Positions 1-6,595 are shown, numbered from the stretch's first letter. The stretch is DNA of 6,961 nt from Savagea sp. (GCA_030147435.1 JASKZX010000007.1:1-6961), one strand, 5' to 3'. The notes: a model not told the origin generated them from the letters alone. Made by a program: numbers and translations.

Positions 1-349
1 TGAAAAATGCAGCGATGACAATCGGTTCTTCTGTTATTACGATACTTCGGTAATACAACGTAAATACGGCTAGAAAAGCTCCAACAATTAATACTTTTTT
101 TCGGCCGATTTTATCACTCAAAAACCCAGCTGGTACGAGCATAATCGCTGTCGCAATCGCCGTCATTGAAATGACTCGCCCACTCACTGTATCCGGCATT
201 CCTAATTCTCTTATGTATAAATTGTACATGACGGCAAACATTCCCATTCCAATTTGGATGAAGACATTTGCTAAAATAAATAACTTGATATTTCGATTAT
301 ATGAGGTAAACTGATTCGTCACCTGTTGTAACCATTTGGTCCATTGCAA
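1..349 (-). CDS. MFS transporter, N-terminal part (cut by left edge)
   Basis: This is the first 116 codons of a major facilitator superfamily transporter, a cytoplasmic-membrane secondary transporter whose substrate cannot be told from this fragment. The minus-strand reading frame is open to the window edge. Hydrophobic helices are visible at about residues 22-46, 56-76 and 86-104. Between the second and third lies the MFS motif A loop, GFLSDKIGRKK (residues 75-85), which is diagnostic. I chose the TTG at 349-347 because GGGGGAGA (363-356) lies 6 nt upstream. The ATG at 353 is in another frame that closes after 18 codons. A possible -10 (TATGAT, minus strand, 402-397) lies upstream, but I found no convincing -35. 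The gene is divergent from the CNNM operon. Family assignment is secure; substrate and full length are unknown. Confidence 0.86.
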   Translation of the reverse strand, partial: MQWTKWLQQVTNQFTSYNRNIKLFILANVFIQIGMGMFAVMYNLYIRELGMPDTVSGRVISMTAIATAIMLVPAGFLSDKIGRKKVLIVGAFLAVFTLYYRSIVITEEPIVIAAFF

Positions 350-463
350 ACATACTCTCCCCCAGTCGTGCAAAACAATTACTGTATCAATATATTATCA
401 TACTTCTTCTCTCCATATACTTTTGTTTTCTAACGGCCAATTTGTTATCTTCTTTGATTTCGT

Positions 464-492
464 TTGTCTTTTCAAAAAAGATAAATTATTAT
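464..492 (+). promoter_or_regulatory. Candidate SigA promoter of the CNNM operon
   Basis: TTGTCT (464-469) and TATTAT (487-492) are separated by exactly 17 nt. They match the SigA consensus (TTGACA, TATAAT) at 4 of 6 and 5 of 6 positions. Transcription would start near 499, giving a leader of roughly 75 nt before the TTG start at 573. The position in the divergent intergenic region fits. This is a motif match only. Confidence 0.5.
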
Positions 493-515
493 AGAGACAA
501 CTTCACTACTACTTC

Positions 516-563
516 AAAAGGAGGTGGAGCTTCATCCAACGCATAATTTCTATGTGGGAATGA
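516..563 (+). promoter_or_regulatory. Orphan strong ribosome binding site plus minimal upstream ORF
   Basis: AAAAGGAGGTGG (516-526 region) is the best Shine-Dalgarno match near the operon, but it sits about 46 nt before the only usable start of the CNNM gene (TTG 573). No ATG or TTG lies 5-10 nt after it; a GTG at 524 overlaps it in another frame. The first ATG downstream (552) opens ATG TGG GAA TGA, a three-codon ORF. It is in the same frame as the CNNM gene, and its TGA (561-563) overlaps the start of the weaker GAGG site (562-565) that serves TTG 573. It could be a translated leader, a ribosome standby site or chance. Confidence 0.35.
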
Positions 564-572
564 GGCGATTAT

Positions 573-1892
573 TTGACCATACCGATACGTTGGACAGCAC
601 TAGCTGTCTTCTTTTTACTCACAATTCTCTTTGTTACCGCAGAGTTTGCAGTTGTCCGGACATCTCGAAGTACCATTGATGAAAAGGCCAAAGCAGGAGA
701 CCCTCGCGCCATTCGCTTAAAGAAAGTTACCGACTCACTCGATCAATATTTAGCTTTATGTCAATTCGTCATTACAATATCAACTTTAGCAATCGGGCTA
801 TTAAGCGAACCGCTGTTTCAACCGATATGGAAAGTAGTGTTTCAATCATTCTCATTGACTGAAACGACTTTTTCTATCATTTCAATCATCTTGACTTTGC
901 TCACGATCAGCTTTATCTATTTACTCGCTGGCGAACTATTGCCGCGACTCGTTGCTGTACAATATGCAGAACAATTAGCACTCTTTTTGGCACCTATTAT
1001 TTTGAGTACTTATTTTCTTTTGCGACCTTTTTTATACGCCCTTCACTTTTCAGGCAATATGCTTGCTAAACTGTTTGGCGTACAACCGATGACGACATTA
1101 GAAGTAAGTCATACTGAAGAAGAGTTACGAAAACTTTTATCCAATAGTTTTAAAAGTGGAGAAATTAACTCTGCTGAATACAAATACGTCAATCGAATTT
1201 TTGAATTCGACGAACGGATTGCAAAAGAAATTATGGTGCCGCGTACAGAAATGATTACAATTGATAAGACGATGACTTTATCTGAAGTATTTAACGTCAT
1301 CGGCGTCGAACAATTTACACGTTATCCAATCGTCGATGGTGATAAAGACCACGTCATTGGGCTTGTCAATATGAAACATTTGCTTACTGCTTATATTAAA
1401 GATGAGCGAGCTGCTAATCACCGAGTCGTTCGTTATGTCCAACCGATTATTCATGCGATTGACTCTATGCCGATCAATGACCTACTTTTAAAAATCCAAA
1501 GAGAACGTATTCATATGGCCATCCTCGTCGATGAATACGGAGGAACGAGTGGACTCGTTACGATTGAAGACATATTAGAAGAAATCGTCGGTGAAATTCA
1601 AGATGAGTTTGACGTGCACGAAGTTCCTGAAATTCAAAAAATTTCAGACACTCACTATATTTTTGATGCAAAAGTTTTAATTGACAGTGTGAATGAAACA
1701 TTAGGCATTACAATTGACGAAGATGATATCGATACAATCGGCGGATGGTTCATGTCTCAACACTTTGAAGAAGGAGAAAAAGAAGTAGTGAGCGAACAAG
1801 GATTTACATTTTCTACTTTAGCTGCTGAAGGACATCATATTTTGTTTATCGAAGCTAAAAAATTACCTCATAACGAAAAGGAGCATTCATAA
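573..1892 (+). CDS. CNNM/CorC-type membrane protein with CBS pair (hemolysin-family, YhdP/MpfA-like)
   Basis: This 439-residue integral membrane protein belongs to the CNNM/CorC family, whose characterised members move Mg2+ or related divalent cations; B. subtilis YhdP (MpfA) is a Mg2+ exporter. The DUF21 transmembrane domain covers about residues 1-170, with hydrophobic helices near 6-28, 61-78, 100-122 and 134-157. A linker (EEELRKLL, 182-189; GEINSAEYKYV, 196-206) leads to two CBS domains at about 218-280 and 287-343, marked by IMVPRTE (220-226) and DEYGGTSGLVTIED (320-333). A CorC_HlyC domain closes the protein at about 352-430. Length is normal for the family. The TTG start is forced by an in-frame TGA at 561-563 and has GAGG 7 nt upstream. 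Two conserved membrane positions look altered: GELLPR (120-125) where relatives have GExxPK, and FVTAEFA (20-26) where YhdP has VASEFA. Family is sure; the transported ion and direction are inferred. Confidence 0.93.
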   Translation: MTIPIRWTALAVFFLLTILFVTAEFAVVRTSRSTIDEKAKAGDPRAIRLKKVTDSLDQYLALCQFVITISTLAIGLLSEPLFQPIWKVVFQSFSLTETTFSIISIILTLLTISFIYLLAGELLPRLVAVQYAEQLALFLAPIILSTYFLLRPFLYALHFSGNMLAKLFGVQPMTTLEVSHTEEELRKLLSNSFKSGEINSAEYKYVNRIFEFDERIAKEIMVPRTEMITIDKTMTLSEVFNVIGVEQFTRYPIVDGDKDHVIGLVNMKHLLTAYIKDERAANHRVVRYVQPIIHAIDSMPINDLLLKIQRERIHMAILVDEYGGTSGLVTIEDILEEIVGEIQDEFDVHEVPEIQKISDTHYIFDAKVLIDSVNETLGITIDEDDIDTIGGWFMSQHFEEGEKEVVSEQGFTFSTLAAEGHHILFIEAKKLPHNEKEHS

Positions 1893-2287
1893 TGAAACGT
1901 ACGATACTTATTTTACTGGCACTCATTGTTGTCGGTGCTGGAGGCGCTTGGTATTTCACATCGCTTTCAGATTCAAAACAAGCAGATGTATTTGAACAAA
2001 CAACACCTGAAAAAGTGAACGCAAAAATTGAAAAAAATGAAGACTTTTACGTCTACTTTTATTCAGACGACTGCCCTTACTGTGTAGAGTTTAGTCCAAA
2101 ATTAGAAGAAGCTGCAAAAGAAGCGGATATTAAAATTCAAAAATTAGATGTGTTTGAACACCGTACAGAACTGGAGCAATTTGATGTACAAGCATGGCCA
2201 ACTTTCATTCACTATAAAGATGGAAAAGAAGAAGATCGCTTAATTGGAAATCAACCAGTAGAAAACGTGAAGGAGTTTTTACAGTGA
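1892..2287 (+). CDS. Membrane-anchored thioredoxin-like protein, CPYC active site
   Basis: This 131-residue protein has one N-terminal hydrophobic helix (about residues 4-23) after a short basic start (MKR), then a thioredoxin fold. The charge pattern predicts N-in topology with the catalytic domain outside the membrane. The redox motif is CPYC (61-64) after YFYSDD, and the expected cis-proline is in AWPTF (Pro103). CPYC is typical of glutaredoxins rather than thioredoxins (CGPC), but the WPT segment and short strand pattern fit the thioredoxin superfamily. There is no lipobox cysteine, so it is a helix-anchored protein, not a lipoprotein. Its ATG shares one base with the stop of the CNNM gene (TAATG), and AAAGGAG (1877-1883) lies 8 nt upstream, so translation is probably coupled. 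The likely role is extracytoplasmic thiol-disulfide exchange; redox direction and partner are unknown. Confidence 0.86.
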   Translation: MKRTILILLALIVVGAGGAWYFTSLSDSKQADVFEQTTPEKVNAKIEKNEDFYVYFYSDDCPYCVEFSPKLEEAAKEADIKIQKLDVFEHRTELEQFDVQAWPTFIHYKDGKEEDRLIGNQPVENVKEFLQ

Positions 2288-3132
2288 CCCTCACATTTTC
2301 TATCACATTTCCTCAAACGATGACACCCGCACAATACTTGCGGGACGTCATCGGCTTAGGGAAAAAGCGGGTTCATGAGTTACGTATGAACGAAGCGATG
2401 ACTATTGAAGGAACACCGATATTTTTTGATCATCGTGTGCCAGAAGGGACAGTTGCTCAACTAACAACTCCCCTTCCACCTTCTTCTTATCTACCGTGGG
2501 ACACTCCTTTATACGTTGCAAAAGAAGATGAACACTTTGCGATTGTTTGGAAAGAACAAGGATGGAAAACACATCCGAATGATCCGAAAGAAACGAATAC
2601 TTGTATGAATGCAGCTGCTTACCATATCGATTCACCCTATGTAGAACATGTTCACCGCCTAGATGAAGAAACAGAAGGCTGGTTACTTTTAGCAAAAAAC
2701 CCAATCGCAAAAGCAATTGCGGATGCTCTGCTAGAAGACCAACAAATTGAACGAGTCTATGAAGCATATGTAGATGGTAACGTTCGTCCTGCAATCGGGT
2801 CTTTCACTGGTAATATCCAAAAAGACCGTCATAGCAATAAACAAGTCGTTACAACTCGTGGTGGGAAACAGGCTCAAACAGATTATGTTCTCTTAGGATA
2901 TGATCCTGTACGAAATGAATCCCACGTTCGCTTGCAATTAAAAACAGGGCGAACACACCAAATTCGCGTTCATTTGGCGCACGCAGGTTACCCGATTGTC
3001 GGAGATACATTATATAACGAACAAACTCATGTTCGAACGATGCGTTTACAAGCAACCGAACTAACATTTACACATCCATGGACAAATGAGAAATGGCATG
3101 TCGACTTATCAGATCACACGCCTCAACAATAA
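2284..3132 (+). CDS. RluA-family RNA pseudouridine synthase
   Basis: This enzyme isomerises uridine to pseudouridine in rRNA or tRNA in the cytoplasm. The 282 residues match the RluA family length. Residues about 14-62 resemble a degenerate S4-like RNA-binding region. The catalytic block is HVHRLDEETEGWLLLAKNP (122-140), with the nucleophilic aspartate at 127. The family substrate-loop blocks follow: ERVYEAYVDG (156-165) and LKTGRTHQIRVHLAHAGYP (219-237), then VGDTLY (239-244). In most relatives the motif is HRLDxxTSG; here it is HRLDEETEG. The GTG start overlaps the thioredoxin stop by 4 nt (GTGA), and AAGGAG (2270-2275) lies 8 nt upstream, so it is the third gene of the operon. B. subtilis has several paralogues (YhcT, YjbO, YlyB), and the target uridine cannot be assigned from sequence. 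Confidence 0.92.
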   Translation: MTLTFSITFPQTMTPAQYLRDVIGLGKKRVHELRMNEAMTIEGTPIFFDHRVPEGTVAQLTTPLPPSSYLPWDTPLYVAKEDEHFAIVWKEQGWKTHPNDPKETNTCMNAAAYHIDSPYVEHVHRLDEETEGWLLLAKNPIAKAIADALLEDQQIERVYEAYVDGNVRPAIGSFTGNIQKDRHSNKQVVTTRGGKQAQTDYVLLGYDPVRNESHVRLQLKTGRTHQIRVHLAHAGYPIVGDTLYNEQTHVRTMRLQATELTFTHPWTNEKWHVDLSDHTPQQ

Positions 3133-3134
3133 AT

Positions 3135-3171
3135 AAAGCCACTTGAATTTTAAAATTCAAGTGGCTTTTTT
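3135..3171. terminator. Palindromic terminator between convergent genes
   Basis: Positions 3135-3151 and 3152-3168 form a perfect 34-bp palindrome built on AAGCCACTTGAATTTT and its complement. It is followed by a T-run on the plus strand (to 3171), 3 nt after the RluA-family stop codon. On the minus strand it lies about 24 nt past the stop of the chemotaxis-like gene and is followed by TTTATTTATT, so it probably terminates both converging transcripts. Without a designed loop, the central AATT bases would open to form it. Confidence 0.92.
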
Positions 3172-3191
3172 CTGTTCAAGCTCTTATGTAA

Positions 3192-4118
3192 TTATGAACG
3201 AATGCTTTGTTCAATTTGACGAACAGCTTGTTGTTGTTCTCTTTGAAGTTGAGACATTTTTTCTTCGTTCTCTTGAATATATTCACTAATTACATCCACT
3301 TCTTGTTGAAATGACGTCATTGACTGTTGTTGTTCATGAATATATCGCATTGCTTCTTCGATATCTTGTTCATTCGTCTGTAAAAGTTGTGCGATCGTAG
3401 CTATTTTTTCTGCTGTACCTTCGCTTACGTCTACACCTTTATCAATTACTGCTGCACTTTCTCGTGTAGCATCAAGCGCATGTTCAATTTCCTCACGTAA
3501 AGAAGAAGTTAACGTTTGAATATTTGCAGTACTATCAGATGTACTTTCTGCAAGCTTTCGAACTTCTTGAGCAACGACAGCAAAACCTTTTCCAGAATCT
3601 CCTGCACGAGCTGCTTCAATCGATGCATTCAATGCAAGTAAGTTTGTTTGTGCTGCAATATCTTCAATCACACCTACAATCGATTGAATCTCTTCTGAAC
3701 GCTCACTTAAGTTAGACATACTTTCTTCAGATGAACGAATATGCTCCCCTAAACGTTGAATAACGTCAGCAATACTATTTACTTCCTCTACTCCTTCAGA
3801 GGCATGAGTGACCATGTCGCTAGCGTTTGTTTGTAATGTTGCAATCGCTTGGTCTAACTGGTGAACAGTATCTAATGAATTCGTCGCTGAATACTTTATT
3901 TGTTGAATACTCGTATTTACTTGATCGGTTACTCGCTCTACCTCGCTATACGCTCGAACGGCTTGTTCATATTCCAATAAAGCATCTTTTACTTTTTGTT
4001 TTGTCGCTTTTAATTGATCGTCAGCTTGTCTACGTTCTCGTTGCAATTCATCTTGTAGTCGATGAATCTCTTCTGTTAGTTGTTGTTCCTTCTGATCATC
4101 TTTTCTTCTTGTGAACAA
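3192..4118 (-). CDS. Soluble methyl-accepting chemotaxis-like signalling protein without sensor domain
   Basis: This 308-residue protein is a receptor signalling module. The hairpin tip that contacts CheA and CheW is very well conserved: [20 protein letters not shown] (151-170), followed by [20 protein letters not shown] (171-190). Both sides are long charged, glutamine-rich coiled coil (about 10-150 and 190-305). There is no membrane helix, signal peptide or recognisable ligand domain (PAS, globin, Cache), so it is cytoplasmic and nearly all helical. B. subtilis YfmS is a soluble receptor of comparable build. The TTG start (4118-4116) has AAGGAGGG 6 nt upstream. It could join existing receptor arrays, or sense through its N-terminal coiled coil or a partner. 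It is monocistronic, 86 nt after trmL with no clear terminator between them, so read-through from queG-trmL is possible. Confidence 0.91.
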   Translation of the reverse strand: MFTRRKDDQKEQQLTEEIHRLQDELQRERRQADDQLKATKQKVKDALLEYEQAVRAYSEVERVTDQVNTSIQQIKYSATNSLDTVHQLDQAIATLQTNASDMVTHASEGVEEVNSIADVIQRLGEHIRSSEESMSNLSERSEEIQSIVGVIEDIAAQTNLLALNASIEAARAGDSGKGFAVVAQEVRKLAESTSDSTANIQTLTSSLREEIEHALDATRESAAVIDKGVDVSEGTAEKIATIAQLLQTNEQDIEEAMRYIHEQQQSMTSFQQEVDVISEYIQENEEKMSQLQREQQQAVRQIEQSIRS

Positions 4119-4144
4119 TCCAATCCCTCCTTATTTTTCTACTA

Positions 4145-4171
4145 ATATCATACCATACTCCCAAAATTTTA
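4145..4171 (-). promoter_or_regulatory. Candidate SigD (motility) promoter of the chemotaxis-like gene
   Basis: Read on the minus strand, TAAA (4171-4168), a 15-nt spacer and TATGATAT (4152-4145) match the layout of the B. subtilis SigD consensus (TAAA, about 15 nt, GCCGATAT). The -35 is exact and the -10 matches at 5 of 8 positions, including the GATAT core. The same -10 is also an extended SigA element (TGGTATGAT), so SigA use cannot be excluded. The predicted start near 4138 is just upstream of the AAGGAGGG site at 4132-4125. Confidence 0.48.
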
Positions 4172-4204
4172 TCTTTAATATTTTATGAAAAAAGGCTTAT
4201 TTAT

Positions 4205-4675
4205 TTATTCAAATGGAAAACCACGTTGTCTCAACGCTTCATAAACGATAATTGCTGCTGTATTTGATAAATTTAATGCACGAATATGCGTATCATCCAT
4301 CGGAATTCGTAAACAACGTTCTGGGTGTTGTTCTAATAAAGTATCTGGTAAGCCTTTCGTCTCTTGTCCAAATATGAAGAAAATATTTTCGCCTTCTTTA
4401 AAAGAAACATCGGTATAGCGATGCTTTCCAAACTTCGTAATGTAATAAAATCTTTCATTCGGATACTGTTGAAATAACTCATCGATATGATCGTAATACG
4501 TAATATTGACATGTTGCCAATAATCAAGTCCAGCACGTTTTAACATTTTATCTTCTGTTGAAAAACCTAATGGACGAATTAAATGTAAATGTGTATTTGT
4601 TCCTGCACACGTACGTGCAATATTTCCAGTATTTGCTGGAATTTGCGGTTGATATAAAACGATATGAACTGTCAT
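4205..4675 (-). CDS. trmL: tRNA (cytidine/uridine(34)-2'-O)-methyltransferase TrmL
   Basis: TrmL (CspR/YibK) is a SPOUT-class methyltransferase that uses S-adenosylmethionine to 2'-O-methylate the wobble nucleotide of tRNA-Leu isoacceptors. At 156 residues it is the minimal single-domain form expected for the family. The three SPOUT motifs are clear: PANTGNIARTC (13-23), FIFGQETKGLP (100-110) and RIPMDDTHIRALNLSNTAAI (123-142). The last two form the trefoil knot that holds the cofactor. The ATG start overlaps the queG stop by 4 nt (ATGA), so the pair is probably translationally coupled. Both enzymes modify position 34 of tRNA, which gives a functional reason for the pairing. Assignment is strong from motifs, length and context. 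Confidence 0.95.
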   Translation of the reverse strand: MTVHIVLYQPQIPANTGNIARTCAGTNTHLHLIRPLGFSTEDKMLKRAGLDYWQHVNITYYDHIDELFQQYPNERFYYITKFGKHRYTDVSFKEGENIFFIFGQETKGLPDTLLEQHPERCLRIPMDDTHIRALNLSNTAAIIVYEALRQRGFPFE

Positions 4676-5820
4676 GCTTCCACTTCTTTCATTAATTGTT
4701 CAAGTGCTCGTTCAATTTCTTTTCGAACACTACTTTCTTTTTCTTTCATGAGTGCTTCTTCTAATACTACTTTACTTTCGTTTGTACCAATTTCTCCGAG
4801 CGCCCACGCACATGTTGAACGAATCATCGGTCGATGATCATTTTTTAAAAGCTCGGCTAAATCAGAAATTGCTGTCTCATCTTTGAAATGAGCTAAAGCG
4901 ATAATCGCATTTCTTTGAATCGGATTTTTCCCACGCCAAGCACCAGACATATGACCAAACTTTCTTTGAAACTGACGGTTTGAAAGAGTAAGCAAGTCGC
5001 GTAAAACCGGTTTTACTAATTCACCTTCTGGTTGAAATGCTTTTTGATGTAAATTATGTTTCTTACGATTTTTCGGGCAAACCATCTGGCACGTATCACA
5101 GCCATACACTCGATTTCCAATTTTGTCGCGAAACTCTAAAGGAACCGGATCTTTCGTTTGTGTAATATAAGCGATACAACGTTGTGCATTCAATTGTCCA
5201 GGTTGTACGAGAGCACTCGTCGGACAAACATCCATACATAACGTACAATCTCCACATTGGTCCTCTAACGGCTCATCAGGGTGAAACGGAATATTTGTAA
5301 TCATCTCTCCTAAATATACATATGAACCGAATTCAGGTGTAATGATTGAACAATTTTTCCCTGACCATCCGATACCTGCTCGTTCTGCAACCGCTCGATC
5401 GGACAATTCCCCAGTATCAACCATCGACTTACACTTAGCTCCAGGTACAAGAAGCTGAATATACGCCTCCAACTCCGCTAGCATCTCGTGCAACACCGTA
5501 TGATAGTCAACTCCCCATGAAGCTCGACAAAAGAGTCCACGACGCTCTGTGCGCGTGCTTTTCGGTCCTCCCCCTTCCATTTTAGACGGGTAAGCGACCG
5601 CAATCGAAATAATACTTTGCGCTCCATCTAATAATAATGTCGGAGTCGTTCGCTTTTCTAGATCTTTCTCTTCAAAACCAGATTCATACCCGAGCTCACG
5701 ATGACGAATTAATCGATGCTTCAACTCGACAAATGGCTCAGCGGTCGTAAAGCCAATTTTATCGATTCCTATATACGCTGCATACTCTCGAATACTTTGT
5801 TGCAACTCTTCTACATTCAT
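4672..5820 (-). CDS. queG: Epoxyqueuosine reductase QueG
   Basis: QueG performs the last step of queuosine synthesis, reducing epoxyqueuosine to queuosine in tRNA with a GUN anticodon, using cobalamin and two [4Fe-4S] clusters. In the 382-residue product, the catalytic region includes MVDTGELSDRAVAERAGIGW (133-152), where Asp135 is the probable proton donor, and CRASWGVDYH (98-107). The cluster ligands are CGDCTLCMDVCP (Cys189, 192, 195, 199) plus Cys215 and CDTCQMVCP (Cys241, 244, 248). A HEAT/PBS-lyase-like helical repeat region (about 298-375) follows, as in other Bacillus QueG proteins. I start at ATG 5820 rather than the in-frame GTG three codons upstream, because AAGGAG (5834-5829) overlaps that GTG and is correctly spaced, 8 nt, from the ATG. 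The gene is first of a two-gene operon with trmL. Confidence 0.96.
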   Translation of the reverse strand: MNVEELQQSIREYAAYIGIDKIGFTTAEPFVELKHRLIRHRELGYESGFEEKDLEKRTTPTLLLDGAQSIISIAVAYPSKMEGGGPKSTRTERRGLFCRASWGVDYHTVLHEMLAELEAYIQLLVPGAKCKSMVDTGELSDRAVAERAGIGWSGKNCSIITPEFGSYVYLGEMITNIPFHPDEPLEDQCGDCTLCMDVCPTSALVQPGQLNAQRCIAYITQTKDPVPLEFRDKIGNRVYGCDTCQMVCPKNRKKHNLHQKAFQPEGELVKPVLRDLLTLSNRQFQRKFGHMSGAWRGKNPIQRNAIIALAHFKDETAISDLAELLKNDHRPMIRSTCAWALGEIGTNESKVVLEEALMKEKESSVRKEIERALEQLMKEVEA

Positions 5821-5844
5821 CTTCCTCACTCCTTATGTTAAAAT
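5816..5844 (+). promoter_or_regulatory. Weak candidate SigA promoter for the unrecognised gene
   Basis: TAAAAT (5839-5844) matches the -10 consensus at 5 of 6 positions. The hexamer 17 nt upstream, TTCATC (5816-5821), matches the -35 at only 3 of 6 and lies inside the queG start region. The 51-bp gap between the divergent queG and the unrecognised gene must hold both promoters, so they probably overlap. I found no convincing minus-strand promoter for queG here. Confidence 0.25.
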
Positions 5845-5871
5845 AAAAGAATACAAAATAGGAGGTATTTT

Positions 5872-6396
5872 ATGCACTCACTTACTCCAAACTATTCTAA
5901 ATTTATACGTATTGGTCGTGTTACTTATTATGATGCTACAAATGGCAAAAGCCCTCAAATGATCAAAGGACGACTTCAACTATTTCAAGAACAACTCTAC
6001 TTTTCAATAGAACAGTCTCAAGATGCATTGAAACAATGGAATCAATTGAAAAACAATTGGTCTTCCATAAGTACGATTCCGTTTACAACTACTTTATTTT
6101 ATCAAATGTTTCAAAAGATTGCTGAAGAAAGATGGATTCATCGATCATCAAGTATGGAAGACATGACTGTTTTATTTAACTTACAATTTCAATTGCCTGT
6201 CTTTTTATCGATGCATCAAAACATTGATATTCAAAAAATGATTGAACCGATTCCTGAAGGTAAACATACAGTATATCAACATTTCTTCTTTCCACAATCG
6301 ATTGAACAATCACTCGCCGAAGAACAAATAGAACGAGCTGCACAGTTTTTTGATCATATTCATGGCGGTCACTATACGATCGATTGGATAAAGTAA
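5872..6396 (+). CDS. Unrecognised 174-residue cytosolic protein
   Basis: I do not recognise this protein. It is very likely real: AGGAGGT (5860-5866) sits 5 nt before the ATG, the frame is open for 174 codons, and a terminator-like hairpin follows about 60 nt after the stop. It has no signal peptide, membrane helix, cysteine or known catalytic motif that I can see. It is rich in Gln, Phe, Ile and His. The N-terminal part looks like beta strands (FIRIGRVTYYDA, 11-22; IKGRLQLF, 31-38; QLYFSIE, 41-47). The middle and C-terminal parts look more helical (FYQMFQKIAEERW, 76-88; SIEQSLAEEQIERAAQFFDH, 143-162), ending HIHGGHYTIDWIK. It is divergently transcribed from queG and single in its unit. Function cannot be assigned. 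Confidence 0.82.
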   Translation: MHSLTPNYSKFIRIGRVTYYDATNGKSPQMIKGRLQLFQEQLYFSIEQSQDALKQWNQLKNNWSSISTIPFTTTLFYQMFQKIAEERWIHRSSSMEDMTVLFNLQFQLPVFLSMHQNIDIQKMIEPIPEGKHTVYQHFFFPQSIEQSLAEEQIERAAQFFDHIHGGHYTIDWIK

Positions 6397-6456
6397 ATCA
6401 TTGTAAATAAACGAGAAACACACGACTCATTAGCAAATATTTCTATTGATTCATAG

Positions 6457-6526
6457 CGCACGTCCTTTGTTTAATCCTTTTCAAATTAAAAAAGGATATA
6501 GGAAAACAAAGAGACGTGCGTTTTTT
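6457..6526 (+). terminator. Long compound hairpin with U-tail after the unrecognised gene
   Basis: Three stem segments nest around one loop: CGCACGTC (6457-6464) with GACGTGCG (6513-6520), CTTTGTTT (6465-6472) with AAACAAAG (6504-6511), and ATCCTTTT (6474-6481) with AAAAGGAT (6490-6497). That gives 24 pairs, a single-base bulge at 6512, an asymmetric internal loop (A6473 against 6498-6503) and an 8-nt loop (6482-6489). Six T residues (6521-6526) follow directly, so it should act as an intrinsic terminator on the plus strand only. It is longer and more structured than the other terminators here. Confidence 0.82.
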
Positions 6527-6595
6527 ATGTATACGAATCTAAAAAAGTCACCGTACCTCTTCCAAACATATACGATAAAAACCATTTTTTCGCAC

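Noticed and set aside
364..572. Mg2+-sensing riboswitch (M-box) upstream of the CNNM gene
   Set aside because: I see none of the conserved M-box helices, no terminator/antiterminator pair and no U-tail in the leader.
2402..2794. 130-codon minus-strand ORF inside the RluA-family gene
   Set aside because: It lies wholly antisense to a gene with clear family motifs, has no ribosome binding site and has a low-complexity composition typical of a shadow frame.
3827..4114. Plus-strand Leu/Val-rich ORF opposite the chemotaxis-like gene
   Set aside because: The hydrophobic composition is the mirror of the coiled-coil codons on the other strand; there is no start signal and the opposite gene is certain.
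5821..5829. GTG start giving a 385-residue QueG
   Set aside because: The ribosome binding site AAGGAG overlaps this GTG; spacing is correct only for the ATG at 5820.
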